From the NCBI GenBank assembly GCA_023382055.1, contig JAMCQN010000180.1, positions 1 to 53,260 on the forward strand: 53,260 bases of DNA. Direction: 5' to 3'. Shown piece after piece: positions 35,216 through 44,128 of this stretch (the first letter of the stretch is position 1; each line of letters opens with the position of its first letter). The position numbers and the translations under genes were made by a program. The notes below the pieces were generated by a model that saw nothing but the letters and a program-made list of their open reading frames with translations, did not search any database and was not told where the DNA came from. This DNA comes from Chloroflexota bacterium. GTDB lineage: Bacteria; Chloroflexota; Anaerolineae; J036; Brachytrichaceae.

Positions 35216-36607
35216 ATGACTAAACTCTGGGGAGGCCGTTTCAGCGGCTCGATGGACGCGCTGATGGCCGAGTTTCAGAACTCCATTTCATTCGATGTGC
35301 GGTTATGGGACGTGGACATCCAGGGCAGTGTGGCATACGCCCACGCCCTGGCTCAGGCAGGCATCATTACGGCAGACGAAGCCGAACGATTGGTGAACGG
35401 CCTGCAACAGGTACACGCCGAATTCGCGGGCGGCAACTTTGCGACCAAACCCGATGACGAAGATATTCACACCGCTGTTGAGCGGCGCTTGCGAGAACTG
35501 GCGGGCGAGGTAGCCGGAAAGTTGCATACCGGCCGCAGCCGCAATGACCAGATCGCAACGGATACGCGTCTGTTCACACTCCAGGCGATTACACAGATCA
35601 AGACGCTGATCATGTCGTTGCAGGAGGAATTGGTCGGTCAGGCCCGCCAACATGCTGACACGCTGATGCCGGGATATACACATCTGCAACGAGCGCAACC
35701 GATCACCTTCGCACACTGGTGCATGGCCTACTTCTGGATGCTGACCCGCGACATCGAACGTTTAGCCGATTGCGCGCGGCGCACATCGACGCTGCCATTG
35801 GGTTCCGGCGCGCTGGCTGGCAACCCGTTCGCCATTGACCGCACGGAACTGGCAAAGGAGTTGGGTTTCGCCGCAGTCAGCGATAACAGCCTCGATGGCG
35901 TGAGTGACCGGGATTTCATCGCTGAAATGCTTTTCTGCACGGCAATGGCCGGAATTCATCTCAGCCGCATGGCGGAAGACCTGGTCATCTATTCTTCGTC
36001 AGAATACGGTTTCGTCTCTTTCGATGATGCCTATTCCACCGGTTCGAGCCTGATGCCGCAAAAGAAGAACCCGGACGCCATGGAGCTGGCGCGCGGCAAG
36101 AGCGCGCGGCTGACCGGCAACCTTGTGACCCTCCTGACATTGATCAAAGGGCTGCCCATGACCTACAACAAGGATTTGCAGGAAGATAAGGAACCGTTGT
36201 TTGACTCCATCGACACGATCAGCCTTACCCTGCAGGTAGTCACCGGCGCCGTACATACACTGCGCATCAATGCCGACCGCATGGCTGGCGCACTCGATCC
36301 AGCCATGCTCGCTACTGACGTGGCGGAATATCTCGTGCGAAAAGGCGTGCCGTTCCGGACTGCTCACCACCTCAGCGGTCGGGCTGTGGCGCTGTGCGAA
36401 CGCCGCAGTGTTGCATTAAGCCAACTGAGTTTGGAAGACTGGCGCAGTATTTCAACTGATTTTGGACCGGACATCCAGCAGGTTTTTGACTTTGCACGGT
36501 CCGTGGCATCTCGCGATGTAAAGGGCGGCACATCGCCGCGCGCACTGCGCGAGCAATTGCAGCAGGCGCATGACTGGCTGACACAACACCAGACGCACAC
36601 CAGTTGA
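35216..36607 (+). CDS. argH: Argininosuccinate lyase
   Basis: This 463-residue enzyme of the fumarase/aspartase superfamily splits argininosuccinate into arginine and fumarate. It starts TKLWGGRFSGSMDALMAEFQ and has the HTGRSRNDQIATDTRLF signature. The mobile loop GSSLMPQKKNPDAMELARGK carries the catalytic Ser near residue 277. Length and motifs are complete. It is 53 bp after the helicase-loader gene and may be read from the same promoter. No other arginine genes are in the window. A strong terminator follows. Confidence 0.96.
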   Translation: MTKLWGGRFSGSMDALMAEFQNSISFDVRLWDVDIQGSVAYAHALAQAGIITADEAERLVNGLQQVHAEFAGGNFATKPDDEDIHTAVERRLRELAGEVAGKLHTGRSRNDQIATDTRLFTLQAITQIKTLIMSLQEELVGQARQHADTLMPGYTHLQRAQPITFAHWCMAYFWMLTRDIERLADCARRTSTLPLGSGALAGNPFAIDRTELAKELGFAAVSDNSLDGVSDRDFIAEMLFCTAMAGIHLSRMAEDLVIYSSSEYGFVSFDDAYSTGSSLMPQKKNPDAMELARGKSARLTGNLVTLLTLIKGLPMTYNKDLQEDKEPLFDSIDTISLTLQVVTGAVHTLRINADRMAGALDPAMLATDVAEYLVRKGVPFRTAHHLSGRAVALCERRSVALSQLSLEDWRSISTDFGPDIQQVFDFARSVASRDVKGGTSPRALREQLQQAHDWLTQHQTHTS

Positions 36608-36638
36608 ATGCGATCGCTCGCTCCAACGGAGCCTTGTA

Positions 36639-36669
36639 CCCTTGCGAAGGCTTGGAGCCTTCGCAAGGG
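36639..36669. terminator. Bidirectional terminator between argH and the thioesterase gene
   Basis: CCCTTGCGAAGGCT (36639-36652) and its exact complement (36656-36669) form a 14-bp stem with a TGG loop, followed by TTTGTTCTGTT. It lies between the convergent argH and thioesterase genes and can serve both. Confidence 0.85.
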
Positions 36670-36678
36670 TTTGTTCTG

Positions 36679-37104
36679 TTAACCTGACTGCGAGACATGC
36701 GCGGTGTTGTCGAGCAGCCTCTCAATCGCATCAGGCAGGAAGGGTCTGCCTGATGCGTTTACCGCCGTGCCGATGACCAATGCCTTCGCTATCGGCATTT
36801 CATCCGGAAGACGGTAAATGTGCTGGTGAAATCCAAACCGCAAACGCGAGACGCGCTCCATGTTTATCCCGACATAGAACCGGTCGCGGCTGCGCAGCGG
36901 GTAGAGATAGTCGATCTCCACGCGGATGACCAGCAGGTTGGTTTTCTGTTCGGCCAGCGCAGCGAAATCGACGCCGACCTGCCTGAGAAACACGTGACGG
37001 GCGTGCTCCAGATAGTGCAGGTAGACCGCATTATTGACCACCCCTTCCAAGTCGCACTCGTAGTCCCTGACGTCATACTCCAGCTTGAAACGGTAGCCGG
37101 TCAT
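36679..37104 (-). CDS. Acyl-CoA thioesterase, hotdog fold (4HBT/YbgC-like)
   Basis: A 141-residue protein of the 4-hydroxybenzoyl-CoA thioesterase family. VRDYECDLEGVVNNAVYLHY contains the usual D-x-x-G-(V/H)-V-x(N)-N-x-x-Y-L pattern, followed by the EHAR helix. Family members hydrolyse short or aromatic acyl-CoA. The frame is open far upstream, but the real start is MTGYRFKLEYD at 37104, 1 bp after the TAA of the 98-residue gene, so the two are coupled. Substrate not known. Confidence 0.82.
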   Translation of the reverse strand: MTGYRFKLEYDVRDYECDLEGVVNNAVYLHYLEHARHVFLRQVGVDFAALAEQKTNLLVIRVEIDYLYPLRSRDRFYVGINMERVSRLRFGFHQHIYRLPDEMPIAKALVIGTAVNASGRPFLPDAIERLLDNTAHVSQSG

Positions 37105-37105
37105 A

Positions 37106-37402
37106 TTACTTTGCATCTGCGAGGAGGCTGGTCGTGATGGCATCCCATTCATCCGACAGGTCTCCGGCAGGGACAGGCTGGCCGGCGCGCCGATACCAGT
37201 ATGCCGCATTCGACAGGTCGCCTTCTTTTCGATGCAGATAGGCATGCACCCACGCACCCAGCCTGTCATCCTGCGCTTGAGCGTGCGAGTGGGCGGTATG
37301 CCAGTCGTCGTTGGCATCAAACCACAACGCTTTCAACGCTTCGCTGAGCGCCTCAGGCGGCATTTCCAAATTCAACGATTCTTTGAATGCTTTCATATCC
37401 AT
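37106..37402 (-). CDS. Conserved small hypothetical protein (98 aa)
   Basis: This 98-residue, acidic, Trp-rich protein contains WVHAYLHRKEGDLSNAAYWY, a motif I recognise as recurrent in uncharacterised bacterial proteins but without a known function. Helices dominate and the pattern resembles a single TPR-like unit. GGAG lies upstream of the ATG (37402). Its stop is one base from the thioesterase start, so it probably shares a transcript. Confidence 0.7.
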   Translation of the reverse strand: MDMKAFKESLNLEMPPEALSEALKALWFDANDDWHTAHSHAQAQDDRLGAWVHAYLHRKEGDLSNAAYWYRRAGQPVPAGDLSDEWDAITTSLLADAK

Positions 37403-37533
37403 CGTTTATCATCTCCTTTGTATACCCACCTGAATCACTCGACCCGCCGTTTATCTGAACAAGCGCCGCGCGACCTGGCGATTTACCATCGCTGCACGGC
37501 GCCGATCGCTCAAACCTCTTGAGCTAAGCGCTG

Positions 37534-38271
37534 CTACCTGGGTTGGTTTTTGCGCCACGCTTCATACTCAACCCTTGCCTCGGCGCTCAAAGGATAATAC
37601 TTGCGCAGATCGCCGCCTTCAGAAAGTTTCAGCCGTGAAAACTCCTCCCACTCGCGGTGTTCGCTGGCGCGCGCGAGAAGTTCAGGCGCCAGCTTGATCG
37701 GGATAACCACGACGCCGTCATCGTCGGCGACGATAATATCTCCGGGCATGACCAGCCGCTCTCCGCAGGCAATAGGCGCATTCACGGCGAAAGGAATCAT
37801 ATTGGTCTGGGTATGAAAGTTTGGGGTCGTGCCCTTCAACCATAGACCCAGCCCAAGATCCTTCGCTTTGGGATAGTCACGGATGCAGCCATCGATCACG
37901 GCGCCGACGCCGCCGCGCCCCTTGAAATACGTGAGCATCATTTCGCCGAAGACGCCGCTGCCCATGTCGCCGCGCGCATCAACAACGATAATATCGCCCG
38001 GCTGTGTGTGATACAGGGCATGGCGGTGCAACTGGCGTTCAGGATCGGCGTACTCATCAGCCCCATACAAATCTTCGCGCTTTGGCATGAATTGCAGCGT
38101 CAACGCCGGTCCGACAACCGCTTTGCCGGGAGTCCATGAATGCGGCCCTCTGATCTGTGAGTCTCTGATGCCCAGGCGATTCAACTCGCCTGCTGCTGTG
38201 GCGCTGCCGATGTGCTCGAGTCCCTCGATCAGTTTCTTCGACGGGCGAATAATGTCCTGTGTCTCTATCAT
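37534..38271 (-). CDS. RraA/HMG-aldolase-like family protein
   Basis: This 245-residue protein belongs to the RraA/DlpA family. GDIIVVDARGDMGSGVFGEMM and VGAVIDGCIRDYPKAKDLG (with the R-D metal and substrate pair) are the core, followed by PGDIIVADDDGVVVIP. Family members are class II oxo-acid aldolases/decarboxylases or RNase E regulators; the length and extra N-terminus favour a metabolic (aldolase) role. It is next to aldo/keto reductase and lactonase genes, suggesting sugar-acid breakdown. A GGAG ribosome site precedes the ATG. Confidence 0.82.
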   Translation of the reverse strand: MIETQDIIRPSKKLIEGLEHIGSATAAGELNRLGIRDSQIRGPHSWTPGKAVVGPALTLQFMPKREDLYGADEYADPERQLHRHALYHTQPGDIIVVDARGDMGSGVFGEMMLTYFKGRGGVGAVIDGCIRDYPKAKDLGLGLWLKGTTPNFHTQTNMIPFAVNAPIACGERLVMPGDIIVADDDGVVVIPIKLAPELLARASEHREWEEFSRLKLSEGGDLRKYYPLSAEARVEYEAWRKNQPR

Positions 38272-38336
38272 TTATATCTGCTGCTCCTTCGAAATATTGC
38301 CGTATTATCGGCGTATCAAACTGCGTTGTTGCGATA

Positions 38337-39269
38337 TCAGACCTGCGGATCAGGATTCCACCAACACGGCCCTTTGTCACGGCGCGCCTCAATGGCCTTC
38401 AGGCGAATTGCTTCCATCCGATCAGCGGATAAAGGCGCAAACGCCTGCGCGGCGCGGAACGCCTCATCCTGCTCGTTGGGAAAACTCAGGCCAAGCAGCG
38501 CAACATCCGGATCGAGTGTCAGAGTGTAGTGCAGACACTCGGCAACGCTCAACCGCGGCAGGACTGCCACTGCCGAGCCACCGCCGGAAGACAGCTTCCC
38601 ACGCGGACGCATCTGCATGGGCTGGTTGTATCCAACCGTATCGCCAAGCAACTTGCCTGCTCCGAACGTCTTAAAGCACACAGCGCCGACGCCGAGCGAC
38701 CTGGCCAGAGGCAATACGGCGGTGATATAGCGTTCTTCAACGAATGGCCCCACAGGGAACATTACGATATCACAGACCCCTGACTGCAGCGCCTGAATGA
38801 GCACATCCGGATTGTGCGACGAGATGCCCCGGAACCTGGCCTTGCCCTTCCGCACACAATTTGCGAGCTGGTCGAATGCCCCACCCGGCTGCATCATCCC
38901 GGTGAACGATTGCAGCGATGAAAGGCCATGAAATACAAATGCGTCAACGGCGTCCAGTTGCAGACGCCGCAGCGAGTCATCCACCTGCGGCTCAACCGGC
39001 TGATCATGATGATCGACTTTATCGATGATAAAGAGCTGGTCGCGGACACCCTTGACTGCTCTCGCCACGATTTCTTCGGAGTACCCATCCTCGTAACCCG
39101 GCGCGGTGTCGATCAGATTCAGCCCGGCATCGATGGCGCGCCTGGCCGTCGCCACGCAGGTCTCCAGTGGGATACTGCGATCGGCCAGATCGCCAATGCC
39201 CAGCGCTGTCGCCGCGAACCCGGTGCGCCCCAGTTCTCGGCGGGGCTTAAATTGCGGAGTATCAATCAT
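38337..39269 (-). CDS. Aldo/keto reductase
   Basis: This 310-residue TIM-barrel NAD(P)H oxidoreductase has the AKR tetrad: Asp in NLIDTAPGYEDG, Tyr in the same stretch, Lys in FIIDKVDHHD and His in DAFVFHGLSS. It reduces aldehydes or ketones or oxidises sugars; similar genes are often annotated as galactose or fucose dehydrogenase. It lies 26 bp from the lactonase-like gene and 65 bp from the RraA-like gene, so a sugar-to-lactone-to-acid route is an attractive but unproven reading. Confidence 0.88.
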   Translation of the reverse strand: MIDTPQFKPRRELGRTGFAATALGIGDLADRSIPLETCVATARRAIDAGLNLIDTAPGYEDGYSEEIVARAVKGVRDQLFIIDKVDHHDQPVEPQVDDSLRRLQLDAVDAFVFHGLSSLQSFTGMMQPGGAFDQLANCVRKGKARFRGISSHNPDVLIQALQSGVCDIVMFPVGPFVEERYITAVLPLARSLGVGAVCFKTFGAGKLLGDTVGYNQPMQMRPRGKLSSGGGSAVAVLPRLSVAECLHYTLTLDPDVALLGLSFPNEQDEAFRAAQAFAPLSADRMEAIRLKAIEARRDKGPCWWNPDPQV

Positions 39270-39294
39270 AGGAACCTTTCTGCCGCCGGTTCGG

Positions 39295-40392
39295 TTACGC
39301 GAACTTCAGGCACACCGGCATATGAACTTCGGTAACACGGCCTGTCTCCGTTAATTTTCCTGTTTGAGCGTCAATCCTGAAACTGACGATGTTGTCTGTA
39401 TCCTGATTGGCTGCCAGCAAGTAAGCGCCCGTCGGATCGATCGTAAAATTGCGCGGCGTCTTGCCGCCGGCCGGCTGATGCCCAACGAAAGTCATCTTGC
39501 CCGTTTGCTCGTCGATGGCAAAAATGGCGATACTATCGTGTCCCCGATTCGACCCATAGACGAATTTACCGGATGGAGATACATGCACGTCAGCGCATGT
39601 ACTGGATCCCTTGAAACCAGCCGGCAGCGTCGAGACAGTCTGAAGTTCGGTTAACTTTCCGCTTTCTGCTTCGTATGAGAATACACTCAACGTAGAGTCG
39701 ACTTCCTGTATCAGATAAGCGAACCGGCCGTTCGGGTGGAATGTCAGATGGCGCGGTCCGGCGCCGGGGTGTACGCCGACATCACTATGGTATGCGAGCT
39801 TGCCATTGGTGTAATCGATTTCGTAAATCATCACTTTGTCGATGCCCAGGTCCGGCACATAGGCGAACCGGTTGGCCGGATCGAGCACGATCGAATGCGC
39901 ATGCGGACCCTCCTGGCGCTGACGGTTTACGCTTGATCCCGAATGTTGCCTGACGTCACTCGCCGGGCTTAACTGTCCGTTGGCCTGGATAGGCAATATT
40001 GCCGCGCTCCCGGTCGCATAGTTCGCGACCATGGCATATCGCCCGATCCTGTCAACACTCACATAGCACGGCAATCCGCCGTGCGAGCGCTGCTGATTCA
40101 GGTAGGTCAACCTGGCATTGGATTGATCGATCGCTAACGCGCTCACACCGCCGCCGGGCTGTCCATTCAGGCTCATCGTTTCATTGACGGCGTACAGGAA
40201 CCTGCGATCCGGACTCAGTGCGAGATAGGAGGGATTAGGACCGGCATCCACAGCGCTGTCGTATATAAGCGCCCCGCTGCTCAAGTCCAGGCGGTACACG
40301 AAAATGCCATCGTTCCCTTTCGACCGGACTGTGGTGTAGCTGCCCACGTATAAGACAGGGCTTTGGTTCAACTGCTTATTTGTTTCTGTCAT
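39295..40392 (-). CDS. Lactonase family protein (7-bladed beta-propeller, YbhE-like)
   Basis: This protein of about 365 residues matches the 6-phosphogluconolactonase/3-carboxymuconate cyclase (PGL, YbhE) propeller family. LYVGSYT starts the first blade, and repeated SPDRRFLYAVNE, DPANRFAYVPDLGIDKVMIY, HPNGRFAYLIQEVDSTLSVF and SPSGKFVYGSNRGHDSIAIF blades follow. The family hydrolyses sugar lactones. GGAG lies 4 bp before ATG 40392. Together with the neighbouring AKR this may form a sugar-oxidation step. Pure structural propellers are an alternative. Confidence 0.85.
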   Translation of the reverse strand: MTETNKQLNQSPVLYVGSYTTVRSKGNDGIFVYRLDLSSGALIYDSAVDAGPNPSYLALSPDRRFLYAVNETMSLNGQPGGGVSALAIDQSNARLTYLNQQRSHGGLPCYVSVDRIGRYAMVANYATGSAAILPIQANGQLSPASDVRQHSGSSVNRQRQEGPHAHSIVLDPANRFAYVPDLGIDKVMIYEIDYTNGKLAYHSDVGVHPGAGPRHLTFHPNGRFAYLIQEVDSTLSVFSYEAESGKLTELQTVSTLPAGFKGSSTCADVHVSPSGKFVYGSNRGHDSIAIFAIDEQTGKMTFVGHQPAGGKTPRNFTIDPTGAYLLAANQDTDNIVSFRIDAQTGKLTETGRVTEVHMPVCLKFA

Positions 40393-40502
40393 CATGCTCC
40401 TTTTGGTTGTACGTGCATCCGGATAAAGCACGCCGATCAATTACACCGTACGCAGACCGACATGCCTGAGTAAGCTACGGCGCATCAGGCGCTGCTTGCA
40501 GT

Positions 40503-41378
40503 TCATCTCGTTTGATGTTTCAGGAAGGTTCCGTTTTGATACTCATCAAATGCGGCGACCAACTCCTCCTGCGTATTCATGACAATCGGCCCATACCATG
40601 CCACCGGTTCGCGGATCGGTTTCCCTGCCACGAAAAGAAACCGCACGCCGTCCGTTGATGTGGCGATGTTAACTCGGTCCCCTTCGCCATATACAACGAC
40701 GCTTTCAATACCAATGGTCGGCGCTTTCCGGTCTTCGGTCTGTGGCTCGAACCGGCCTGCGCCGGCAATGACATACGCAAAGGCCGTATATTCGGGTTGT
40801 ATGTTGTGGGTGTAAGTGGTTTCGGGCGGGATGGTGATATCGAGGTATTGCGGGTCGATGACAATATCACTGACCGGGCCCTTCACCCCATTCACTACAC
40901 CGCACAGTACGCGAACCATGACACCTTTATCAAGCGTTAACACCGGCGCCTGCTCCGCTGTGATATCCTGATAACGCGGATTCATCATCTTTCGAGCAGC
41001 GGGGAGATTAGCCCAGAGCTGAAATCCCCACAGCCTGCCATCGGCATCGCCGTGCGGCATTTCCGAGTGGATGATCCCGCTGCCGGCTGTCATCCACTGG
41101 ATGCCCCCGCTTTTGATCACGCCGCGGTTCCCCATGCTGTCGCGGTGTTCGATCTCGCCGTGCAGCATATAGCTGATGGTTTCTATCCCGCGATGCGGGT
41201 GCGATGGGAATCCCTTGATATAGTCCTGGGGGTTATCCGAATGGAAGTCATCCAGGAGCAGGAAAGGATCAAGTTCCGGTACGCGCTGGTGGATAAATGC
41301 GCGCTTGAGGTGAACGCCCGCACCCTCGATGGTCGGCTTGCTCTTCAAGACTCGCTTAACCTTTCTGACATTACTCAT
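40503..41378 (-). CDS. Pirin-family cupin protein
   Basis: This 291-residue bicupin has the pirin signature: LDPFLLLDDFHSDNP, FPSHPHRGIETISYMLHGEI with two metal His, and GSGIIHSEMPHGD carrying the further His/Glu ligands. Bacterial pirins range from quercetin 2,3-dioxygenase to redox or regulatory roles; the function here is not predictable. RBS AGAGGTG precedes the ATG. Divergent from the jelly-roll gene. Confidence 0.9.
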   Translation of the reverse strand: MSNVRKVKRVLKSKPTIEGAGVHLKRAFIHQRVPELDPFLLLDDFHSDNPQDYIKGFPSHPHRGIETISYMLHGEIEHRDSMGNRGVIKSGGIQWMTAGSGIIHSEMPHGDADGRLWGFQLWANLPAARKMMNPRYQDITAEQAPVLTLDKGVMVRVLCGVVNGVKGPVSDIVIDPQYLDITIPPETTYTHNIQPEYTAFAYVIAGAGRFEPQTEDRKAPTIGIESVVVYGEGDRVNIATSTDGVRFLFVAGKPIREPVAWYGPIVMNTQEELVAAFDEYQNGTFLKHQTR

Positions 41379-41538
41379 ACAGCACCTCTGCGATGATATT
41401 GTATTCGTGCATTGCCATAGTCCGCTTATTTCTGCGATTCACGCCACGCTGTTTACCAGTTTATACTGTCCTGTACGATGCGGGTTATACAAAACCTCAG
41501 ACGACCCGTCGTTTGGCGCGCCAGGGTTGAATAACAGT

Positions 41539-42282
41539 ATGCTTCCAGAAAGACTTCGGGATCACCTGGTCAACGGTGGACGCCTGGAACGCAATGGCAA
41601 CCGCTATCGCCTGATTATCCCGCCGGTCGCACCAGATTCGTACAGCGACGCGCAACTGGACGATTATGACCACGCCTTGCCGCGCGTGTTCAGCAACCAG
41701 CCGCCGCAACGGTTGCACGTGCGGGCGCGCTTCTCGCATCGGGAACCCAAAGGAACCGCCGGGTTCGGGTTCTGGAATCACCCATTCTCCAGGGAAGGTG
41801 CTGTCGTCGAACCACCTTGCAATGTGTGGTTTTTTTACAGTTCAGCAGAATCAGACCTGCGCGTGACGCGCGATGCGCCCGGCCACGGCTTCAAAGCCGC
41901 CATGCTGAATAGCGGAAGCCTCCCGCGACCTATCATGGTCGTCGCAGGCCAGGCTTTCAACATTCTGCTCAAACTGCCCGTCATAGCGAATGTGATGATG
42001 TCCAGCGCACGAACTGCTATCCGGGCGAAGGAAGTCCTGTTGTCTGTGGATATGACGCTGTGGCACGACTATGCACTCGAATGGCTTAATGATGTAGCGA
42101 TCTTCCGCGTCGATGGGCAGGAAGTGTTGCGGGCCGCACATCCTCCGCGACAGGCGATGGGCTTTGCCGCCTGGGTGGATAATTACCGCGCCAGCGCCGG
42201 GAACAACGGGTATCGCTTTGCATATGTGGGCGCCGCCGAAGAGCAATGGCTGGAACTTGAGATAATGGGCAGCGATGAGTGA
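41539..42282 (+). CDS. Concanavalin-like jelly-roll protein (possible GH16-like)
   Basis: This protein of about 247 residues starts MLPERLRDHLVNGGRLERNG. It has a beta-sandwich pattern (LHVRARFSHREPKGTAGFGFW, WHDYALEWLNDVAIFRVDG, MGFAAWVDN) that recalls family-16 glycoside hydrolases and LamG-type domains. The classical GH16 ExDxE motif is not evident, so it may be a binding domain or diverged enzyme. The frame is open upstream into the pirin promoter. Its stop overlaps the DUF309 start by 8 bp. Confidence 0.6.
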   Translation: MLPERLRDHLVNGGRLERNGNRYRLIIPPVAPDSYSDAQLDDYDHALPRVFSNQPPQRLHVRARFSHREPKGTAGFGFWNHPFSREGAVVEPPCNVWFFYSSAESDLRVTRDAPGHGFKAAMLNSGSLPRPIMVVAGQAFNILLKLPVIANVMMSSARTAIRAKEVLLSVDMTLWHDYALEWLNDVAIFRVDGQEVLRAAHPPRQAMGFAAWVDNYRASAGNNGYRFAYVGAAEEQWLELEIMGSDE

Positions 42283-42694
42283 AGTTGAGCAGAAAGAAGA
42301 GTTGTTGCGCCAGTCACAGTTACCTCCGTCTGATCTTCTGATTAAGGGTATTCGTGAGTTCAATGCCGGAGCATATTTCGAGCAGCATGAGACACTTGAG
42401 ACAGCCTGGCGGAACGAAAATGGGCCGATACGGCGTTTGTACCAGGGCATCCTGCAGATAGGCGTTGCTTTTTACCAGATCCAGCGCAGCAACTACGCGG
42501 GAGCGATCAGGATGTTCCAGCGCGCATCTCAGTATCTGGATGACTTGCCTGCGGTATGCCAGGGCGTCAATGTGGCGGAACTGCGCACAAATGCCGCGAA
42601 GGCAAGGGCGGAACTGGAACGACTGGGCCCGGACCGTATCGGGGCATTCAACCAGGTGTTGTTTAAACCGATCCAGATCGTCAACCATGAATAG
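42275..42694 (+). CDS. DUF309-family protein
   Basis: This 139-residue all-helical protein carries the DUF309 hallmark: GIREFNAGAYFEQHETLETA then YQGILQIGVAFYQIQRSNY. His and Glu in FEQHETLE are conserved; a metal role has been suggested for the fold but is unproven. It overlaps the preceding gene by 8 bp and precedes the FabL-type reductase by 17 bp, so the three probably form one transcript. Confidence 0.85.
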   Translation: MSEVEQKEELLRQSQLPPSDLLIKGIREFNAGAYFEQHETLETAWRNENGPIRRLYQGILQIGVAFYQIQRSNYAGAIRMFQRASQYLDDLPAVCQGVNVAELRTNAAKARAELERLGPDRIGAFNQVLFKPIQIVNHE

Positions 42695-42711
42695 GGGTTC
42701 GTAACACACAA

Positions 42712-43479
42712 ATGTCATTCGACTTCTCCAATAAAATCGCACTGGTAACGGGCAGCGGACGCGGGATCGGCAAAATCACAGCCATGCACCTGGCCAGACT
42801 GGGCGCGGATGTGGTCATCAACTATCTCCGCAAAAAGACCGCAGCAGAAGAAACCGCCCACGAGATCGAGGCGCTTGGTCGGCGCGTACTGCTTGTCCGG
42901 GCGGATCTCAGCGATCCTGACGACATCGACCTGCTATTCAAAGAGGTTGAGAGCGCCTTTGGCGGACTCGACATACTGGTGAACAACGCTGCGTCCGGCT
43001 ATGCGCGCACAGTGATGGACCAGAAGGTCAAGGGCTGGGATTGGACGATGAATATCAACGCGCGCGCCGCGTTGTTCACGTCGCAGAAGGCAGTGCCGCT
43101 GATGCAGAAACGCGGCGGCGGCGCGATCGTCAACGTGAGCAGCATCGGCAGCGCGCGCACCTTGCCGGACTACGTGGTAATCGGCGCGTCCAAGAGCGCG
43201 CTGGAGGCGATCACGCGCTATTGCGCCGTTGAATTCAGCCAGTACAACATCGTCGTCAACGCCGTATCGCCTGGAATCATCGACACCGATGCGCTCAACT
43301 ACTTCAGCCTGGGCAGGGATGTGATGGTACAGGGCGCGGTTGCGCGCACGCCAGCCGGGCGGATCGTCGTAGCCCAGGATGTCGCCAACTGCGTCGCTTT
43401 CCTGTGCAGCCCGGATGCGTGCATGATCCGCGGCCAGGTCATCGTTATAGACGGTGGTTATCTCATCGCGGTCACATAA
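42712..43479 (+). CDS. fabL: FabL-type enoyl-ACP reductase (SDR)
   Basis: This 255-residue short-chain dehydrogenase has the Rossmann motif VTGSGRGIGK. The active site is YVVIGASK, i.e. Tyr154 and Lys161 spaced YX6K, as in B. subtilis FabL, rather than the YX3K of ordinary SDRs. VNAVSPGIIDTDALNYF also resembles FabL. It would carry out the last reduction of fatty-acid elongation with NADPH. Ordinary 3-oxoacyl-ACP reductase is the alternative. Second enoyl-reductase-like gene at 44129 on the other strand. Confidence 0.8.
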   Translation: MSFDFSNKIALVTGSGRGIGKITAMHLARLGADVVINYLRKKTAAEETAHEIEALGRRVLLVRADLSDPDDIDLLFKEVESAFGGLDILVNNAASGYARTVMDQKVKGWDWTMNINARAALFTSQKAVPLMQKRGGGAIVNVSSIGSARTLPDYVVIGASKSALEAITRYCAVEFSQYNIVVNAVSPGIIDTDALNYFSLGRDVMVQGAVARTPAGRIVVAQDVANCVAFLCSPDACMIRGQVIVIDGGYLIAVT

Positions 43480-43525
43480 AAGTGGAGATGCTGAATAAGC
43501 GGCGCCGCGAGAACGGCAACGCACA

Positions 43526-44056
43526 ATGAACGGCTATGCGCTTCCGATCGCCATCGGTTGCATTATCATCGCTGCGACATTGTTGATTCTGTCTCGCCGC
43601 ATGCAACGGTCGACCGGCCTGCCTGAAGGACGGGTGACATATGCGGACACCAGCGCCTGGCGGCGTAACGAAAAGGCGCTGTTCTCGGCCAGCCACCGTA
43701 TTACAGGCAAGCCCGACTATCTGGTCAAGGATGGCGACGCCATTGTGCCTGTCGAGGTAAAGTCCGGGGCCGCTCCGGCGACGCCGCGCGATGGGCACAT
43801 CCTGCAGTTGGCGGCATACTGCCTGCTTGTCGAGGAGAATCTGGGACGCCGACCGGCCAGGGGTATCATCCAGTACGCTGATAGACAGTTCGCAGTGGAC
43901 TACACAGTTGCGCTGGAACAGCGGCTGTTGGAAGTCGTCGCCGAGATGCGCGCCGCTGCGCGAGAAATCGAGGGACCGCACCGCAGCCATTCGGAGGAGC
44001 GCCGATGTATGCGCTGCGGTGTATGCGAGAACTGTAACGAACGCCTGGGGATTTGA
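43526..44056 (+). CDS. Membrane-anchored Cas4/RecB-like PD-(D/E)XK nuclease-fold protein
   Basis: This 176-residue protein starts with one transmembrane helix (YALPIAIGCIIIAATLLIL, about residues 4-22). A PD-(D/E)XK core follows: ITGKPDYLVKDGDAIVPVEV with the EVK triad, then HILQLAAYCLLVEE with the Cas4-type QLxAY motif. C-terminal cysteines (RRCMRCGVCENC) resemble the Fe-S Cys cluster of Cas4/Dna2 nucleases, though the fourth N-terminal Cys is not evident. No CRISPR array or cas gene is in the window, so it is a stand-alone relative. Its function is unknown; nuclease activity is inferred. Confidence 0.75.
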   Translation: MNGYALPIAIGCIIIAATLLILSRRMQRSTGLPEGRVTYADTSAWRRNEKALFSASHRITGKPDYLVKDGDAIVPVEVKSGAAPATPRDGHILQLAAYCLLVEENLGRRPARGIIQYADRQFAVDYTVALEQRLLEVVAEMRAAAREIEGPHRSHSEERRCMRCGVCENCNERLGI

Positions 44057-44068
44057 ATGCGTCAATAG

Positions 44069-44097
44069 ATGTCTGACTTCTCCAAGAAGTCAGACAT
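44069..44097. repeat. Strong palindrome, copy 2 of a dispersed repeat
   Basis: ATGTCTGACTTCT (44069-44081), a CCA loop, and its exact complement (44085-44097). It shares the TGTCTGACTTCT/AGAAGTCAGACA core with 24222-24256. It lies 12 bp after the nuclease-like gene and before the convergent FabI-like gene's stop, so it can end both transcripts, but it has no long T run. Confidence 0.8.
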
Positions 44098-44128
44098 ATA
44101 GACATCTGAATGCCGGCCGGGATGGATT

